A DNA stretch of 15,939 nt from Collinsella sp. TF05-9AC (GCF_003438495.1 NZ_QSSH01000037.1:1-15939), one strand, 5' to 3'. Positions 1-7,100 are shown, counted from the first letter of the stretch. Notes: a model not told the origin generated them from the sequence alone. Made by a program: numbers and translations.

Positions 1-22
1 CGTGGGTTATACCCTAAGAGCA

Positions 23-45
23 AACCACCCTTTTTAAGGGTGGTT
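23..45. terminator. Hairpin, probable intrinsic terminator
   Basis: A perfect 10-bp inverted repeat, AACCACCCTT (23-32) and AAGGGTGGTT (36-45), surrounds a TTT loop. It is followed on the plus strand by CTGATTTTGG, a weak U tract. It probably ends an upstream plus-strand gene outside the window. The symmetry also allows action on leftward transcripts, but the T tract on that side is equally weak. Confidence 0.55.
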
Positions 46-82
46 CTGATTTTGGTTCGCGCCATGTGGGGGTGGTGGCGAC

Positions 83-283
83 GTGCATTTTTGCGAGTAT
101 TCTGCAATCGAAGGCCCCTGCATACCGGCTTTGGGCAAAAAATCGGGAGTTCTCGATGTTTTCTACGAATGATGGGCGGGGTTATGGGCTGACAGCGTTT
201 GATTTGCAGGGATATTCGCGGTCTTTGGCATTTATCGTGGCGTCCGAAGCTCTTGGTTATGTTGAATACTCCTAAAAATGCAC
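83..283. repeat. MITE-like element with 20-bp terminal inverted repeats
   Basis: The left end GTGCATTTTTGCGAGTATTC (83-102) matches the reverse complement of the right end (264-283) at 18 of 20 positions; the only differences are GC versus AG in the middle. The 201-bp body has no transposase-sized ORF. A 69-codon frame (66-275) crosses most of it but starts outside the element and has no clear ribosome binding site. I found no convincing target-site duplication: GGCG occurs at 77-80 and 284-287, but on the left it is 2 bp away from the repeat end. It may be a non-autonomous mobile element or a structured RNA locus. Copy number elsewhere in the genome cannot be judged from this window. Confidence 0.5.
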
Positions 284-314
284 GGCGCTTAGAGGGGGAC
301 CTTCGCGAAAAAGG

Positions 315-353
315 AAACTGCCCCGTCGAAGTATGCATTCGACGGGGCAGTTT
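315..353 (-). terminator. Strong intrinsic terminator of the lemA-family gene
   Basis: Two perfectly complementary 16-base arms (315-330 and 338-353) surround a 7-base loop. Read leftwards, as from the lemA-family gene that ends at 390, the stem is followed by CCTTTTTCGCG, giving a U-rich tail. The stem contains the G/C core GCCCCGTCG. On the plus strand the tail is only TTTATGC, so action there would be weaker. Confidence 0.85.
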
Positions 354-389
354 ATGCATTTGGTCGATTAAGGATGCGCTGCCAAACTA

Positions 390-941
390 CTAGAACTTGA
401 CGGTCGGGGCCTGGCGGGCTGCTTCGGCGGCCTCGAAGCCCTGGCGCTCCTTAAACTGGAAGATGCCGGCAAAGATGACAGCCGGGAACGTCTGAATGGC
501 GTTGTTGTAGCTGAGCACGCAGTCGTTGTAGCTTTGGCGTGCATAGCTAATCTTGTTCTCGGTATCCTCGAGCGATGCCTGCAGCTGCGTAAAGTTGGTG
601 TTTGCCTTAAGATCGGGATAGGCCTCGGCTACGGCGAAGAGCTGACGCAGCGCACCGGTCAGCACGTTGTCGGCTTCCATCTTGGCCTCGGGCGTAGTGG
701 CCTTGACGGCGGTGTTACGCGCGCTGATCACGGCGGAGAGCGTCTCCTGCTCGTGCTTGGCGTAGCCCTTGACGGTCTCGACCAGGTTGGGGATCAGGTC
801 GTTGCGGCGCTGCAGCTGCGTATCGATGTTCTGCCAGGCGTTATCGATGCGGTTACGCTTGGTGACCATGTTGTTGTAGATGCCGGCGATGGCGCAGACA
901 ATCACAATGACAACAACGATGCCGATGATGACGGTAATCAT
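390..941 (-). CDS. lemA: LemA family membrane protein
   Basis: A 183-residue protein of the LemA family: small, one-pass membrane proteins with an extracytoplasmic or cytoplasmic four-helix bundle whose biochemical role is not settled. Residues 2-22 are a strongly hydrophobic membrane helix (ITVIIGIVVVIVIV). Next comes the family signature: YNNMV, R-x-R-I-D-N-A-W-x-N-I-D, QLQRRNDLIPNLVETVKGYA and a KHE motif near residues 63-65. Later come the AEAYPDLKAN and FxxLQxxLxxTE motifs, a long helix with SYNDCVLSYN, and the FPAVIFAGIFQF segment. The length is normal. I chose the ATG at 941 because GGAGA lies 4 bases upstream and the membrane helix then begins at once. A start at 1166 would add 75 unrelated residues across the promoter region. 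The gene appears monocistronic, with its own promoter and a strong terminator. Confidence 0.93.
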   Translation of the reverse strand: MITVIIGIVVVIVIVCAIAGIYNNMVTKRNRIDNAWQNIDTQLQRRNDLIPNLVETVKGYAKHEQETLSAVISARNTAVKATTPEAKMEADNVLTGALRQLFAVAEAYPDLKANTNFTQLQASLEDTENKISYARQSYNDCVLSYNNAIQTFPAVIFAGIFQFKERQGFEAAEAARQAPTVKF

Positions 942-988
942 GATGTCTCCGTTTCGAATGGCCGCGGCGGCATGCGCCAGCTGCCGTT

Positions 989-1010
989 GGTATAACGCTA
1001 CTAGTATACC
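989..1010. promoter_or_regulatory. Palindrome, candidate operator between lemA and tetR
   Basis: The arms GGTATA (989-994) and TATACC (1005-1010) form an inverted repeat with a 10-base centre, for a total span of 22 bp. The size and placement fit the operators bound by TetR-family dimers. It lies in the divergent region upstream of the regulator gene and covers the -10 box of the predicted lemA promoter. Only six bases per arm match, so chance is a serious alternative. Confidence 0.3.
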
Positions 1011-1031
1011 CGCAACGTTTTGCCGTGCCGA
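1003..1031 (-). promoter_or_regulatory. Predicted promoter of the lemA-family gene
   Basis: On the minus strand a -10 box TATACT (1008-1003) is preceded, at a 17-base spacing, by TCGGCA (1031-1026), which matches TTGACA at 4 of 6 positions. Transcription would start near 996, leaving a leader of about 55 bases before the ATG at 941. It was read by eye only. Confidence 0.45.
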
Positions 1032-1140
1032 ACTTTCCGGTAAGCGTTGTGTTTTCGGCGGGGTTGGCACCGGGGCAAAGCGCGCGAGGTACAGGTGTAA
1101 GATATGCGACAGATTGACGAGTGTTGTCTTTGCCCTGAGG

Positions 1141-1737
1141 ATGGCGATACCAGTGGACCTTCGCATTAAGAAAACCTACCGCGCCCTGTTCGATGCCTTC
1201 ACCGAGCTTCTCGAGGAGCATCGTTTTGAGGACCTGACGGTTGCCATGCTGTGCGACCGCGCCATGATTCGCCGCACGACCTTCTACAAGCACTTTCGCG
1301 ACAAGAACGATTACTTTGCCTTTTATATCGATGAGCTCATGTCGGGCTTGCCGCAAAAACAGCCCGATGAGGCCGGCGCGGTGTCTGCCGAGGACGTGCG
1401 CGCGCTTCGACACGCGATTTTGGACGATGCCATGGATTTGATTCTGGCGCACGAGCGGCTCATGGATAACATTTTGGCGAGCAGCATGTCGGGCATGTTG
1501 ACCAACGTTATTTGCGACCGCATTGCCCGCTCCATCCGCGAGCGTGTGATGAACGTGCTTGCCGAGGATGCCCTGGCCCCCGTGTCACTCGAGACGACGT
1601 CTGAGTTTGTCGCCGGCGGTATTATTCGACTTTTCACGATATGGTGGGAATCGGGCCACGATCTTGAGCGTCGACCTGAGATAGCCGACGTGGTCGATGC
1701 GCTGTTTGAGCGGACCATGACACCGGTGCATCACTAG
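1141..1737 (+). CDS. TetR/AcrR family transcriptional regulator
   Basis: A 198-residue one-component repressor-type regulator. Residues 9-55 form a typical TetR DNA-binding domain: helix 1 at about 9-26 (IKKTYRALFDAFTELLEE), then FEDLTVAMLCDRAMIRRTTFYKHFRDK, with the recognition helix near 43-51 and the TFYxHFxDK signature. The remainder is an all-helical ligand and dimer domain with WW near the C-terminal third (IRLFTIWWESG), as in TetR proteins with a C-terminal domain of the type following DhaS-like regulators. The ligand is unknown. The start is uncertain: GAGG touches the ATG at 1141 directly, which is poor spacing, while GTG at 1153 (giving VDLRIKKTYR) has the same GAGG 12 bases upstream. 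It is divergent from the lemA-family gene and may control that gene or itself. The stop lies 3 bases from the convergent tRNA gene and no terminator is visible between them. Confidence 0.88.
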   Translation: MAIPVDLRIKKTYRALFDAFTELLEEHRFEDLTVAMLCDRAMIRRTTFYKHFRDKNDYFAFYIDELMSGLPQKQPDEAGAVSAEDVRALRHAILDDAMDLILAHERLMDNILASSMSGMLTNVICDRIARSIRERVMNVLAEDALAPVSLETTSEFVAGGIIRLFTIWWESGHDLERRPEIADVVDALFERTMTPVHH

Positions 1738-1740
1738 GAG

Positions 1741-1830
1741 TGGCGGAGAGAGGGGGATTCGAACCCCCGGAACGCTCTCGCGCTCAACGGTTTTCAAGAC
1801 CGCCGCATTCAACCGCTCTGCCATCTCTCC
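1741..1830 (-). tRNA. tRNA-Ser, anticodon UGA
   Basis: The minus strand folds as a 90-nt type II tRNA, CCA included. The acceptor stem pairs GGAGAGA (1830-1824) with TCTCTCC (1751-1745), followed by discriminator G and encoded CCA (1743-1741). The D arm contains GCAGAGCGGTTGAATGC, the anticodon loop reads CTTGAAA with anticodon TGA, the long variable arm GAGCGCGAGAGCGTTC is the serine hallmark, and the T arm contains GGGGGTTCGAATCCCCC. It decodes UCA and, by wobble, other UCN codons. A tRNA-Ser gene beside tadA is a known arrangement in other Gram-positives such as Bacillus subtilis. Confidence 0.97.
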
Positions 1831-1840
1831 GTGAGTCGTA

Positions 1841-1866
1841 ATGATAGCATCGTTTTGAATTTGCAA
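1841..1866 (-). promoter_or_regulatory. Possible tRNA-Ser promoter
   Basis: On the minus strand TATCAT (1846-1841) lies 10 bases before the first tRNA base, a normal distance for a short-leader tRNA transcript. TTGCAA (1866-1861) could serve as a -35 box, but the spacing is only 14 bases. The divergent tadA-kinase gene must also be transcribed from this 51-bp gap or from within the tRNA gene; I see no strong plus-strand promoter. Confidence 0.3.
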
Positions 1867-1881
1867 CAGGGAAGGCGAACG

Positions 1882-3663
1882 ATGACGATCACCGAAATCG
1901 ACGAGAAGTTCATGCGCGAGGCGCTGGCGGAGGCGCGCGCCGCCGCGGCGGTGGGCGAGGTGCCCATCGGTGCCATAGTGGTGCGCGACGGCGAGATCGT
2001 CGCGAGGGCGCACAATCGGCGCGAGCTCGACCAGGATCCTTCGGCTCATGCAGAGTTCGCGGCCCTGTGCGCTGCCGCTCGGTCGCTCGGTCGCTGGCGC
2101 CTTTCCGATTGCACGGTCTACGTGACGCTCGAGCCATGCTGCATGTGTGCGGGGCTTATGGTTAACGCGCGCGTGGGGCGTTGCGTGTATGGCGCGGCTG
2201 ATGCCAAGGCGGGCGCGCTGGGTTCGCTATACGACCTCAATGCCGATTCGCGTCTGAACCATCGCTTTAATGTGACGGCCGGCGTGCTGGCGGACGAGTG
2301 CCGCGCGGTGCTGAGCGGCTATTTTGCCGGTTTGCGCGGCGCGGATTCCGGCGGCTGCGGCTGCGGGTCCGATCTTGAGGCGCATGCCGCTCATGCCGTG
2401 GCGCTGGCTGATGCCGACGAGATTGCTGGTGCGGCGGTCGACTTTGGCCCCGTGCAGCGCCGACCGCGTCGCGTGCTGCTGGCGATCGACTCCTTTAAGG
2501 GCAGTGTGTCGAGCGCGCAGGCGGAGTCGGCGGTTGCCGAGGGCGTGCGCCGCGTGTGGCCCGATGCCGAGGTGAGCACGCTGCCGCTGGCGGATGGTGG
2601 CGAGGGAACGCTCGACGCCGTCGCCGCGTGCGGCGGCGAGATCGTGACCTGCGAAGTGGCAGGTCCCTTGGGCGATCGCGTGTCTGCCCGGATGCTGGTG
2701 GATGGCGAGCGCGAATCGGCTGTCATCGAGATGGCCGAGGCTGCGGGTATTGGGTATTCGCCTTGCACAGAGCCGGCGGCACTGGCTGCTACAACCTATG
2801 GCATGGGCGAGCTGATGCTCCGCGCGGTTCGCGCGGGGGCGAAGACGCTATATATAGGACTGGGTGGCAGTGCCACCAATGATGGCGGTGCCGGCATGCT
2901 GCAGGCGTTGGACGCGCGTTTGGTTGATGACCACGGCTGTGATATTGCGCCGGGGCTCGCGGGCCTTGAGCAAGTGGCCGGTGTTGATCTGGTGCCGGCG
3001 GTGCGGGCGTTGGATGGCGTGCGTATCGTCGTGCTTTCGGATGTTGAGAATCCGCTCGTGGGACGTCGCGGCGCACTGGCGGTGTTCGGCGGGCAGAAGG
3101 GCCTGCCGACAGATGATGCCGAGATGCTGAGCAGGTGCGACAGCTGGATGGTCGGCTACGGTCGCTTGCTCGATGCGGCGATTGCCGAGGCTCGAGCTCA
3201 GAGGCTGCTGCGCGTGCCCGAGGGCGCACGGACATTTGGCTCGGTACTCGGCGTGCCCGGCGCGGGTGCTGCCGGTGGGCTGGGCGCCGCGCTGCTGGCA
3301 CTTGGCGCCGAGCTGCGCTCGGGCGTGGAGACAGTACTCGACCTTGTGGGATTCGACGAGCGCGTGCGCGATGTGGACCTGGTCATAACGGGCGAGGGCA
3401 ACATGGACGAGCAGTCCGCCGCCGGCAAGGCTCCGGTGGGCGTGGCGCGTCGCGCCAAGCGCTTCAGCAAGCCGGTGGTCGCCGTCGTGGGCGGTCGCGC
3501 CGACAACCTGGATGCGGTGTATGGGCAAGGCATCGACCTTGTACTGCCGATCTGTCGCAAGCCCATGAACCTGGAGCGGGCGCTCGGTGCGCAAGAAGCC
3601 ACTGCCAACCTCATCTGCGCCGGCGAGGCAGCCGCTCGAGCCTACGGCCTCGGCCGTATCTAA
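1882..3663 (+). CDS. Fusion of tRNA adenosine deaminase (TadA) and glycerate 2-kinase
   Basis: A 593-residue two-domain protein. Residues 1-152 are a TadA-type deaminase that converts A34 to inosine in tRNA-Arg(ACG). HAE (H56, E58) and PCCMC (C86, C89) supply the zinc ligands and the proton-shuttling Glu, one residue off E. coli TadA numbering, and the C-terminal SLYDLNADSRLNHRF region is typical. Residues 154-197 are a Gly/Cys/Ala-rich linker. Residues 198-593 are a full-length class-1 glycerate kinase (GarK/GlxK family, ATP-dependent phosphorylation of glycerate) with DSFKGS (203-208), LADGGEGT, GLGGSATNDGGAG and the ITGEGNMDEQSAAGKAP loop. The start at 1882 has AGGGAAGG six bases upstream and gives a normal TadA N-terminus. 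The reading frame crosses the junction with no stop. A longer start at 1831 would begin right at the tRNA boundary and is less likely. No link between the two activities is known to me; one polypeptide, later cleavage or a recent gene fusion are all possible. Confidence 0.92.
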   Translation: MTITEIDEKFMREALAEARAAAAVGEVPIGAIVVRDGEIVARAHNRRELDQDPSAHAEFAALCAAARSLGRWRLSDCTVYVTLEPCCMCAGLMVNARVGRCVYGAADAKAGALGSLYDLNADSRLNHRFNVTAGVLADECRAVLSGYFAGLRGADSGGCGCGSDLEAHAAHAVALADADEIAGAAVDFGPVQRRPRRVLLAIDSFKGSVSSAQAESAVAEGVRRVWPDAEVSTLPLADGGEGTLDAVAACGGEIVTCEVAGPLGDRVSARMLVDGERESAVIEMAEAAGIGYSPCTEPAALAATTYGMGELMLRAVRAGAKTLYIGLGGSATNDGGAGMLQALDARLVDDHGCDIAPGLAGLEQVAGVDLVPAVRALDGVRIVVLSDVENPLVGRRGALAVFGGQKGLPTDDAEMLSRCDSWMVGYGRLLDAAIAEARAQRLLRVPEGARTFGSVLGVPGAGAAGGLGAALLALGAELRSGVETVLDLVGFDERVRDVDLVITGEGNMDEQSAAGKAPVGVARRAKRFSKPVVAVVGGRADNLDAVYGQGIDLVLPICRKPMNLERALGAQEATANLICAGEAAARAYGLGRI

Positions 3664-3678
3664 AACCCATCCCTCAAT

Positions 3679-3747
3679 AAGTTGCGGTGAAATAGTTCCT
3701 GTTTTTGCGGTTTGAGCAGCCAAACAGGAACTATTCCACCGCAACTT
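3679..3747. repeat. Large hairpin repeat with 26-bp arms
   Basis: The left arm (3679-3704) begins AAGTTGCGGTGAAATAG and the right arm (3722-3747) is its reverse complement except at one position, with a 17-base loop. The single difference is an A-C mismatch in a plus-strand RNA but a G-U pair in a minus-strand RNA. It begins 15 bases after the kinase stop codon, so it may end or stabilise that transcript. No U tract follows directly, however; TTTTT appears only about 12 bases later. The arm length and near perfection suggest a dispersed palindromic element rather than an ordinary terminator. Confidence 0.65.
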
Positions 3748-3880
3748 CGAGCAGTCATTTTTGGACGGTAGGGGGCAAGGATTGCCGGTGGATTTATTTC
3801 GGCGGGTCCCCTTGGTGGCGCGAATGGTTCGCTTTTATGCCTGAGTGGCAACCTGATGCGGAATTTCGGGTCAGCCAAAT

Positions 3881-3889
3881 TGCTACAAT
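3881..3889 (+). promoter_or_regulatory. Extended -10 promoter of the adhesin gene
   Basis: TGCTACAAT is a TGn-TACAAT extended -10 element with 5 of 6 matches to TATAAT. No good -35 box lies 16-18 bases upstream, which extended -10 promoters tolerate. The expected start near 3896 would give a leader of about 124 bases before the ATG at 4020, containing the G tract. Confidence 0.45.
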
Positions 3890-3928
3890 TTTAAACATAT
3901 AGCGATGACCCGCCTTGCGTTTCTGCGC

Positions 3929-3938
3929 GGGGGGGGGG
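3929..3938 (+). repeat. Ten-G homopolymer in the adhesin leader
   Basis: An unbroken run of ten G, the longest homopolymer I noticed in the window, lies between the predicted promoter and the adhesin start codon. Tracts of this type are classic slipped-strand mispairing sites at phase-variable surface genes. Sequencing or assembly error in homopolymers is the main alternative. Confidence 0.8.
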
Positions 3939-4019
3939 CGTATATTTGCATCGATGGGGACGACGACACACATATAACGAGCTACTGCTTGCCGTCCTCA
4001 TGGATTGGGGAGGGCCTTC

Positions 4020-4160
4020 ATGAATCGCTTGTGTGCGAGAGTTCGAGAAATATTGGAGCCTTTTGGCGAGAAAACCAATACTGCCAAGCGCGCCTTAAGG
4101 GTTTTGGCCGTCCCGCTGGCGGCGTGTGCGCTCATGTTTGGTGCGACGAGCGCGTCGGCC
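4020..4160 (+). other. Signal peptide of the adhesin
   Basis: Residues 1-47 have a long positively charged N-region (R3, R7, R9, K18, K23, R24, R27), a hydrophobic core (VLAVPLAACALMFGA) and the cleavage motif ASA at 45-47 before D48. The N-region of 27 residues is long, as in many large Gram-positive surface proteins. It lacks the YSIRK motif. Confidence 0.85.
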
Positions 4161-7100
4161 GATCAGACGGTTCCCTATAGCAACCATACCGTGCAGACGG
4201 TGAATCCCACCGGCACCACGGTCAATCTGTTCGACTACTGGGTCGTGAACGGCGATAACGATAGCTCGAAGAACACAAACAATGACAACAAGAATGACAA
4301 CACCGGCATCAATAAAGACCGTCAGCTCAAGTTCAATGGTGGTGCCGGTACGGGCATTAACAAGTGGACGGGCAAAATCGGTACTGCTGGCTACGGTCGC
4401 CTACAGTTTGTTAAGGACCAGCTTGTAAAGGGCTATCCGGAGATCAAGGCTGGCACCTACGCCTCCCAAGGCCAGGGTGTTAACTACACCGACGAGTCGC
4501 TGGCTTATCTCTTTAATAATGACAGTCAGGCAAATGGCAAGCAGGATGGCAAGGCTGTCTACAGCAACGTGAAGGGCCTCTTCCAGCTCAAGGATGGTTA
4601 CTACGTCTACGACTCGTACGGCTCTAACGGCAACTACGCTGTGTATAACTTCACGACCAATTCCTTTGACGTCTACGATAAAGCGGGCGTATATAAGGGC
4701 GATGCGAGCAAAGAAACCAATCTGGGCCAGTTCTTTCCCTTTGACTCTGCAAGCAAGGTTTTTGATGAGAACGGCAACAACCTCTCCCCTAAAAAGATCG
4801 TTGATGGAAGCACGGATCTCAACCATCACTTTGGCATGTCCATGACCACGGAGTTTGTCCAGCCTAACGGTGGCAAGACCACTAAAGGCGAGGACATGGT
4901 CTTTGAGTTCTCGGGCGACGACGATGTGTGGGTGTATATCGACGGCGTGCTCGTGGGCGATCTGGGCGGCATTCACGAGAAAGCAACGCTTAAGATTAAT
5001 TTCGCCACTGGTGAAGTAAAAGTCGGTCATGTCGACGGTGCGAATGGAACCAAGAAGGAAATCGAAAATACCACCATCAAGGCGAAGTTCGACGCCGCCG
5101 GCGCAGATACCAAAAACTTCCGCGACAACACCTTCCGCGACAGCACCAAGCACACGCTGAGCTTCTTTTATCTGGAGCGCGGCGCGGGCGCATCGAATAT
5201 GTCGCTTAAGTTCAACCTCACCACCCTGCCGTCGTCCGAGGTCGAGAAGGTCAACCAGAACGGCGAGGCGGTCCAGGGCGCCGAGTTTGCCTTGTATCGG
5301 TCGGATGCCAACTGGAACACGCAAGGCGAGGCCATCGCCCTGGGTACGACGGACGACAAGGGTCAGCTGGTGCTTTTGAAGCCGGGTGGCTCGGTTCTCT
5401 CGTTCGACGAAGAACACAACACCAATCATTGCGACTACTTTGTACTCAAAGAAGAAAAGCTGCCTGAGGGATACCGCTCGAGCTTGACCTCGTCGACCAC
5501 TGCAACGCCAGGCGAGCTGCACCTGCAGTACAAGCAAGCTGCGGCGAGTGGCTCGGGTGGCGTGGTTGTTGCACCGGAAACAACGGTCACCATGGCCGAC
5601 GGCGCAACGCAATGGACGGGTAGCCGCATGTGGCTCAACGGCGGCTATCTGGCCGCGAAAGAGACCATATCTCTCGATAAAGAAAAAAAAGACAATAAGG
5701 GTAACGCCATTAGCTCGGGTGCGACCTTCGCTGTCGTGCTTAAGCTCACCGGTGCGAGCGAGGACCATAAAAGCGAAAATGCATGGACGCCAGTCACGGG
5801 CAATCCGCTCGATGGCTACAAGCTGTGCTCCAAACACGGCATTGAGGGCGCGGTAGGGGCCGCCAAATCGGCGGACACGAGCGTCTTCGCCGTCAACACC
5901 AAGGGCGACTACGAGGTAACGGTTAGGTCGTTGCCCGGCGATATCGAGAAGTACGCCGCCATGATGGAAGACAAGACCAAATCCGAATATACCGTGGCGG
6001 TCTACCACACCACGGCGTCGTCTCTGGCAGAGGCAACCACGGAGAACACCTCCATGGTTGAATACCAAGCGACAAACAGGCAGTTCTCAACCGTGATCCA
6101 CCTCACGAACGTTCAGAACCGTCTGTTTGTGCAGAAGGTCGATGACCTGGGCAAGCCCGTGAACGGCGCGACGTTTGAACTGTACAAGGCCGAGGACGTT
6201 ACCGGCAATAGTCCTAAAACCTATGCCATTCAATCGGGTGCCGAGCCGTATGACACCGTGCAGGCAAACGGCATGACCTATCCGTATGACATTGAGGGTG
6301 CTGCATGCTTCCCGCTCGATTCGACAAAGCATAAGCCCCTTATCAAGGGTACGTACTATCTGCGCGAATCGTTGAGCCCGGATGGCTACGAGTCAAATAC
6401 CACCATTACCAAGGTGATCGTGGACGATTCGGGCGTGTATGTTGATGCCGGCGAGGAGAACGACGGCGTGCGTAGTATGAGCGGCCCGGGCTCGCTCATT
6501 GCCTCTCTGGCGCAGTTTGGTTTTCCCGATTCGATCGATAACACGCTTACGCACATCAAGGGCAAGCTGCAGAGCGCAACTGGTATGGATGCCAACGGAA
6601 AACTGACGTGGGGCCAGACAAGTACCGCCAAGGGCGTGACGCCGACTCTTGCGGACGGCCTGATGCACATGCGCTATGACAAGACAATGCAGGGCACCAA
6701 GACCGTCTTGCGTTATGTCGAGGACAAGGGCGTCCGTGACGGCCAGCTGGCGACCATCTATGCCGACACGGGCATCAACCGCATGGCCCTCTACCAAGAC
6801 GATGACGCTAACGGCACTGACCTCGGCACGCTTCAGCTCAATCATCTCTTTACCACGGCAACGGCCGTGCAGTATACCGATCGTCGCGTGGCACGACTGC
6901 AAGTGACCAAGACCGTGACGGCAGACAATGGCCTTACCGCGCCTACCAAGGACGCGAGCAACAACGACCTGACGTTTACATTTAAGTTCACCCTGCCGGA
7001 GTCCCAAAAGGGCTACGAGGCACGCGTATTCGATGCGAACGGCAATGCCGTGGGCAACTCCTTCACGCTCAAGAACGGCAGCACCCATTCCATCAAGGCC

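Larger units (their letters stand above)
1..389. other. Intergenic region without a convincing gene
   Basis: No reading frame here has a ribosome binding site, codon bias or recognisable domain that would support a protein. The stretch holds a hairpin terminator at 23-45 that probably ends a gene left of the window, a small element with terminal inverted repeats at 83-283, and the terminator of the lemA-family gene at 315-353. The composition (runs of A/T, stem-loops) differs from the GC-rich genes nearby. Confidence 0.7.
3664..4019 (+). other. Intergenic region and long leader of the adhesin gene
   Basis: No protein-coding gene with support is present. The stretch contains the hairpin repeat at 3679-3747, a stretch of unknown role at 3748-3880 with no clear signal, an extended -10 promoter at 3881-3889, an upstream ORF from 3905, a ten-G tract at 3929-3938 and the adhesin ribosome binding site at 4009-4013. 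The short frames in 3660-3902 run through the hairpin and have no ribosome binding site. Confidence 0.7.
3905..4180 (+). other. Upstream ORF carrying the G tract, overlapping the adhesin start
   Basis: An ATG at 3905, about 9 bases after the predicted transcription start, opens a frame that passes through the ten-G run (coding Gly-Gly-Gly) and, at the present tract length, continues to a stop at 4178-4180, out of frame with the adhesin. There is no ribosome binding site, so translation would be nearly leaderless. The 91-residue product resembles nothing I know; it is listed only as a possible regulatory ORF, not as a functional protein. Confidence 0.2.

Noticed and set aside
77..287. Target-site duplication GGCG flanking the inverted-repeat element
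   Set aside because: On the left the GGCG is separated from the repeat end by two bases, so it is not a true flush duplication.
66..393. Two short plus-strand frames (66-275, 199-393) as genes
   Set aside because: They cross the ends of the inverted-repeat element or the terminator hairpin, lack a ribosome binding site and show no known domain.
880..1140. Longer tetR start at 880
   Set aside because: It would lie inside the oppositely oriented lemA gene and add low-complexity Met/Thr-rich text before a normal TetR N-terminus.
942..1166. Longer lemA start at 1166
   Set aside because: It would add 75 residues with no LemA similarity, run through the predicted promoter and ignore the good GGAGA before 941.
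1831..1881. GTG at 1831 as start of the tadA-kinase gene
   Set aside because: It touches the tRNA end and has no ribosome binding site; ATG at 1882 has AGGGAAGG at ideal spacing and matches TadA length.
3820..3836. Hairpin GCGAA-TGG-TTCGC followed by TTTT as a terminator
   Set aside because: The stem is only 5 bp with a 3-base loop and four T, too weak to call, and it lies far from the kinase stop.
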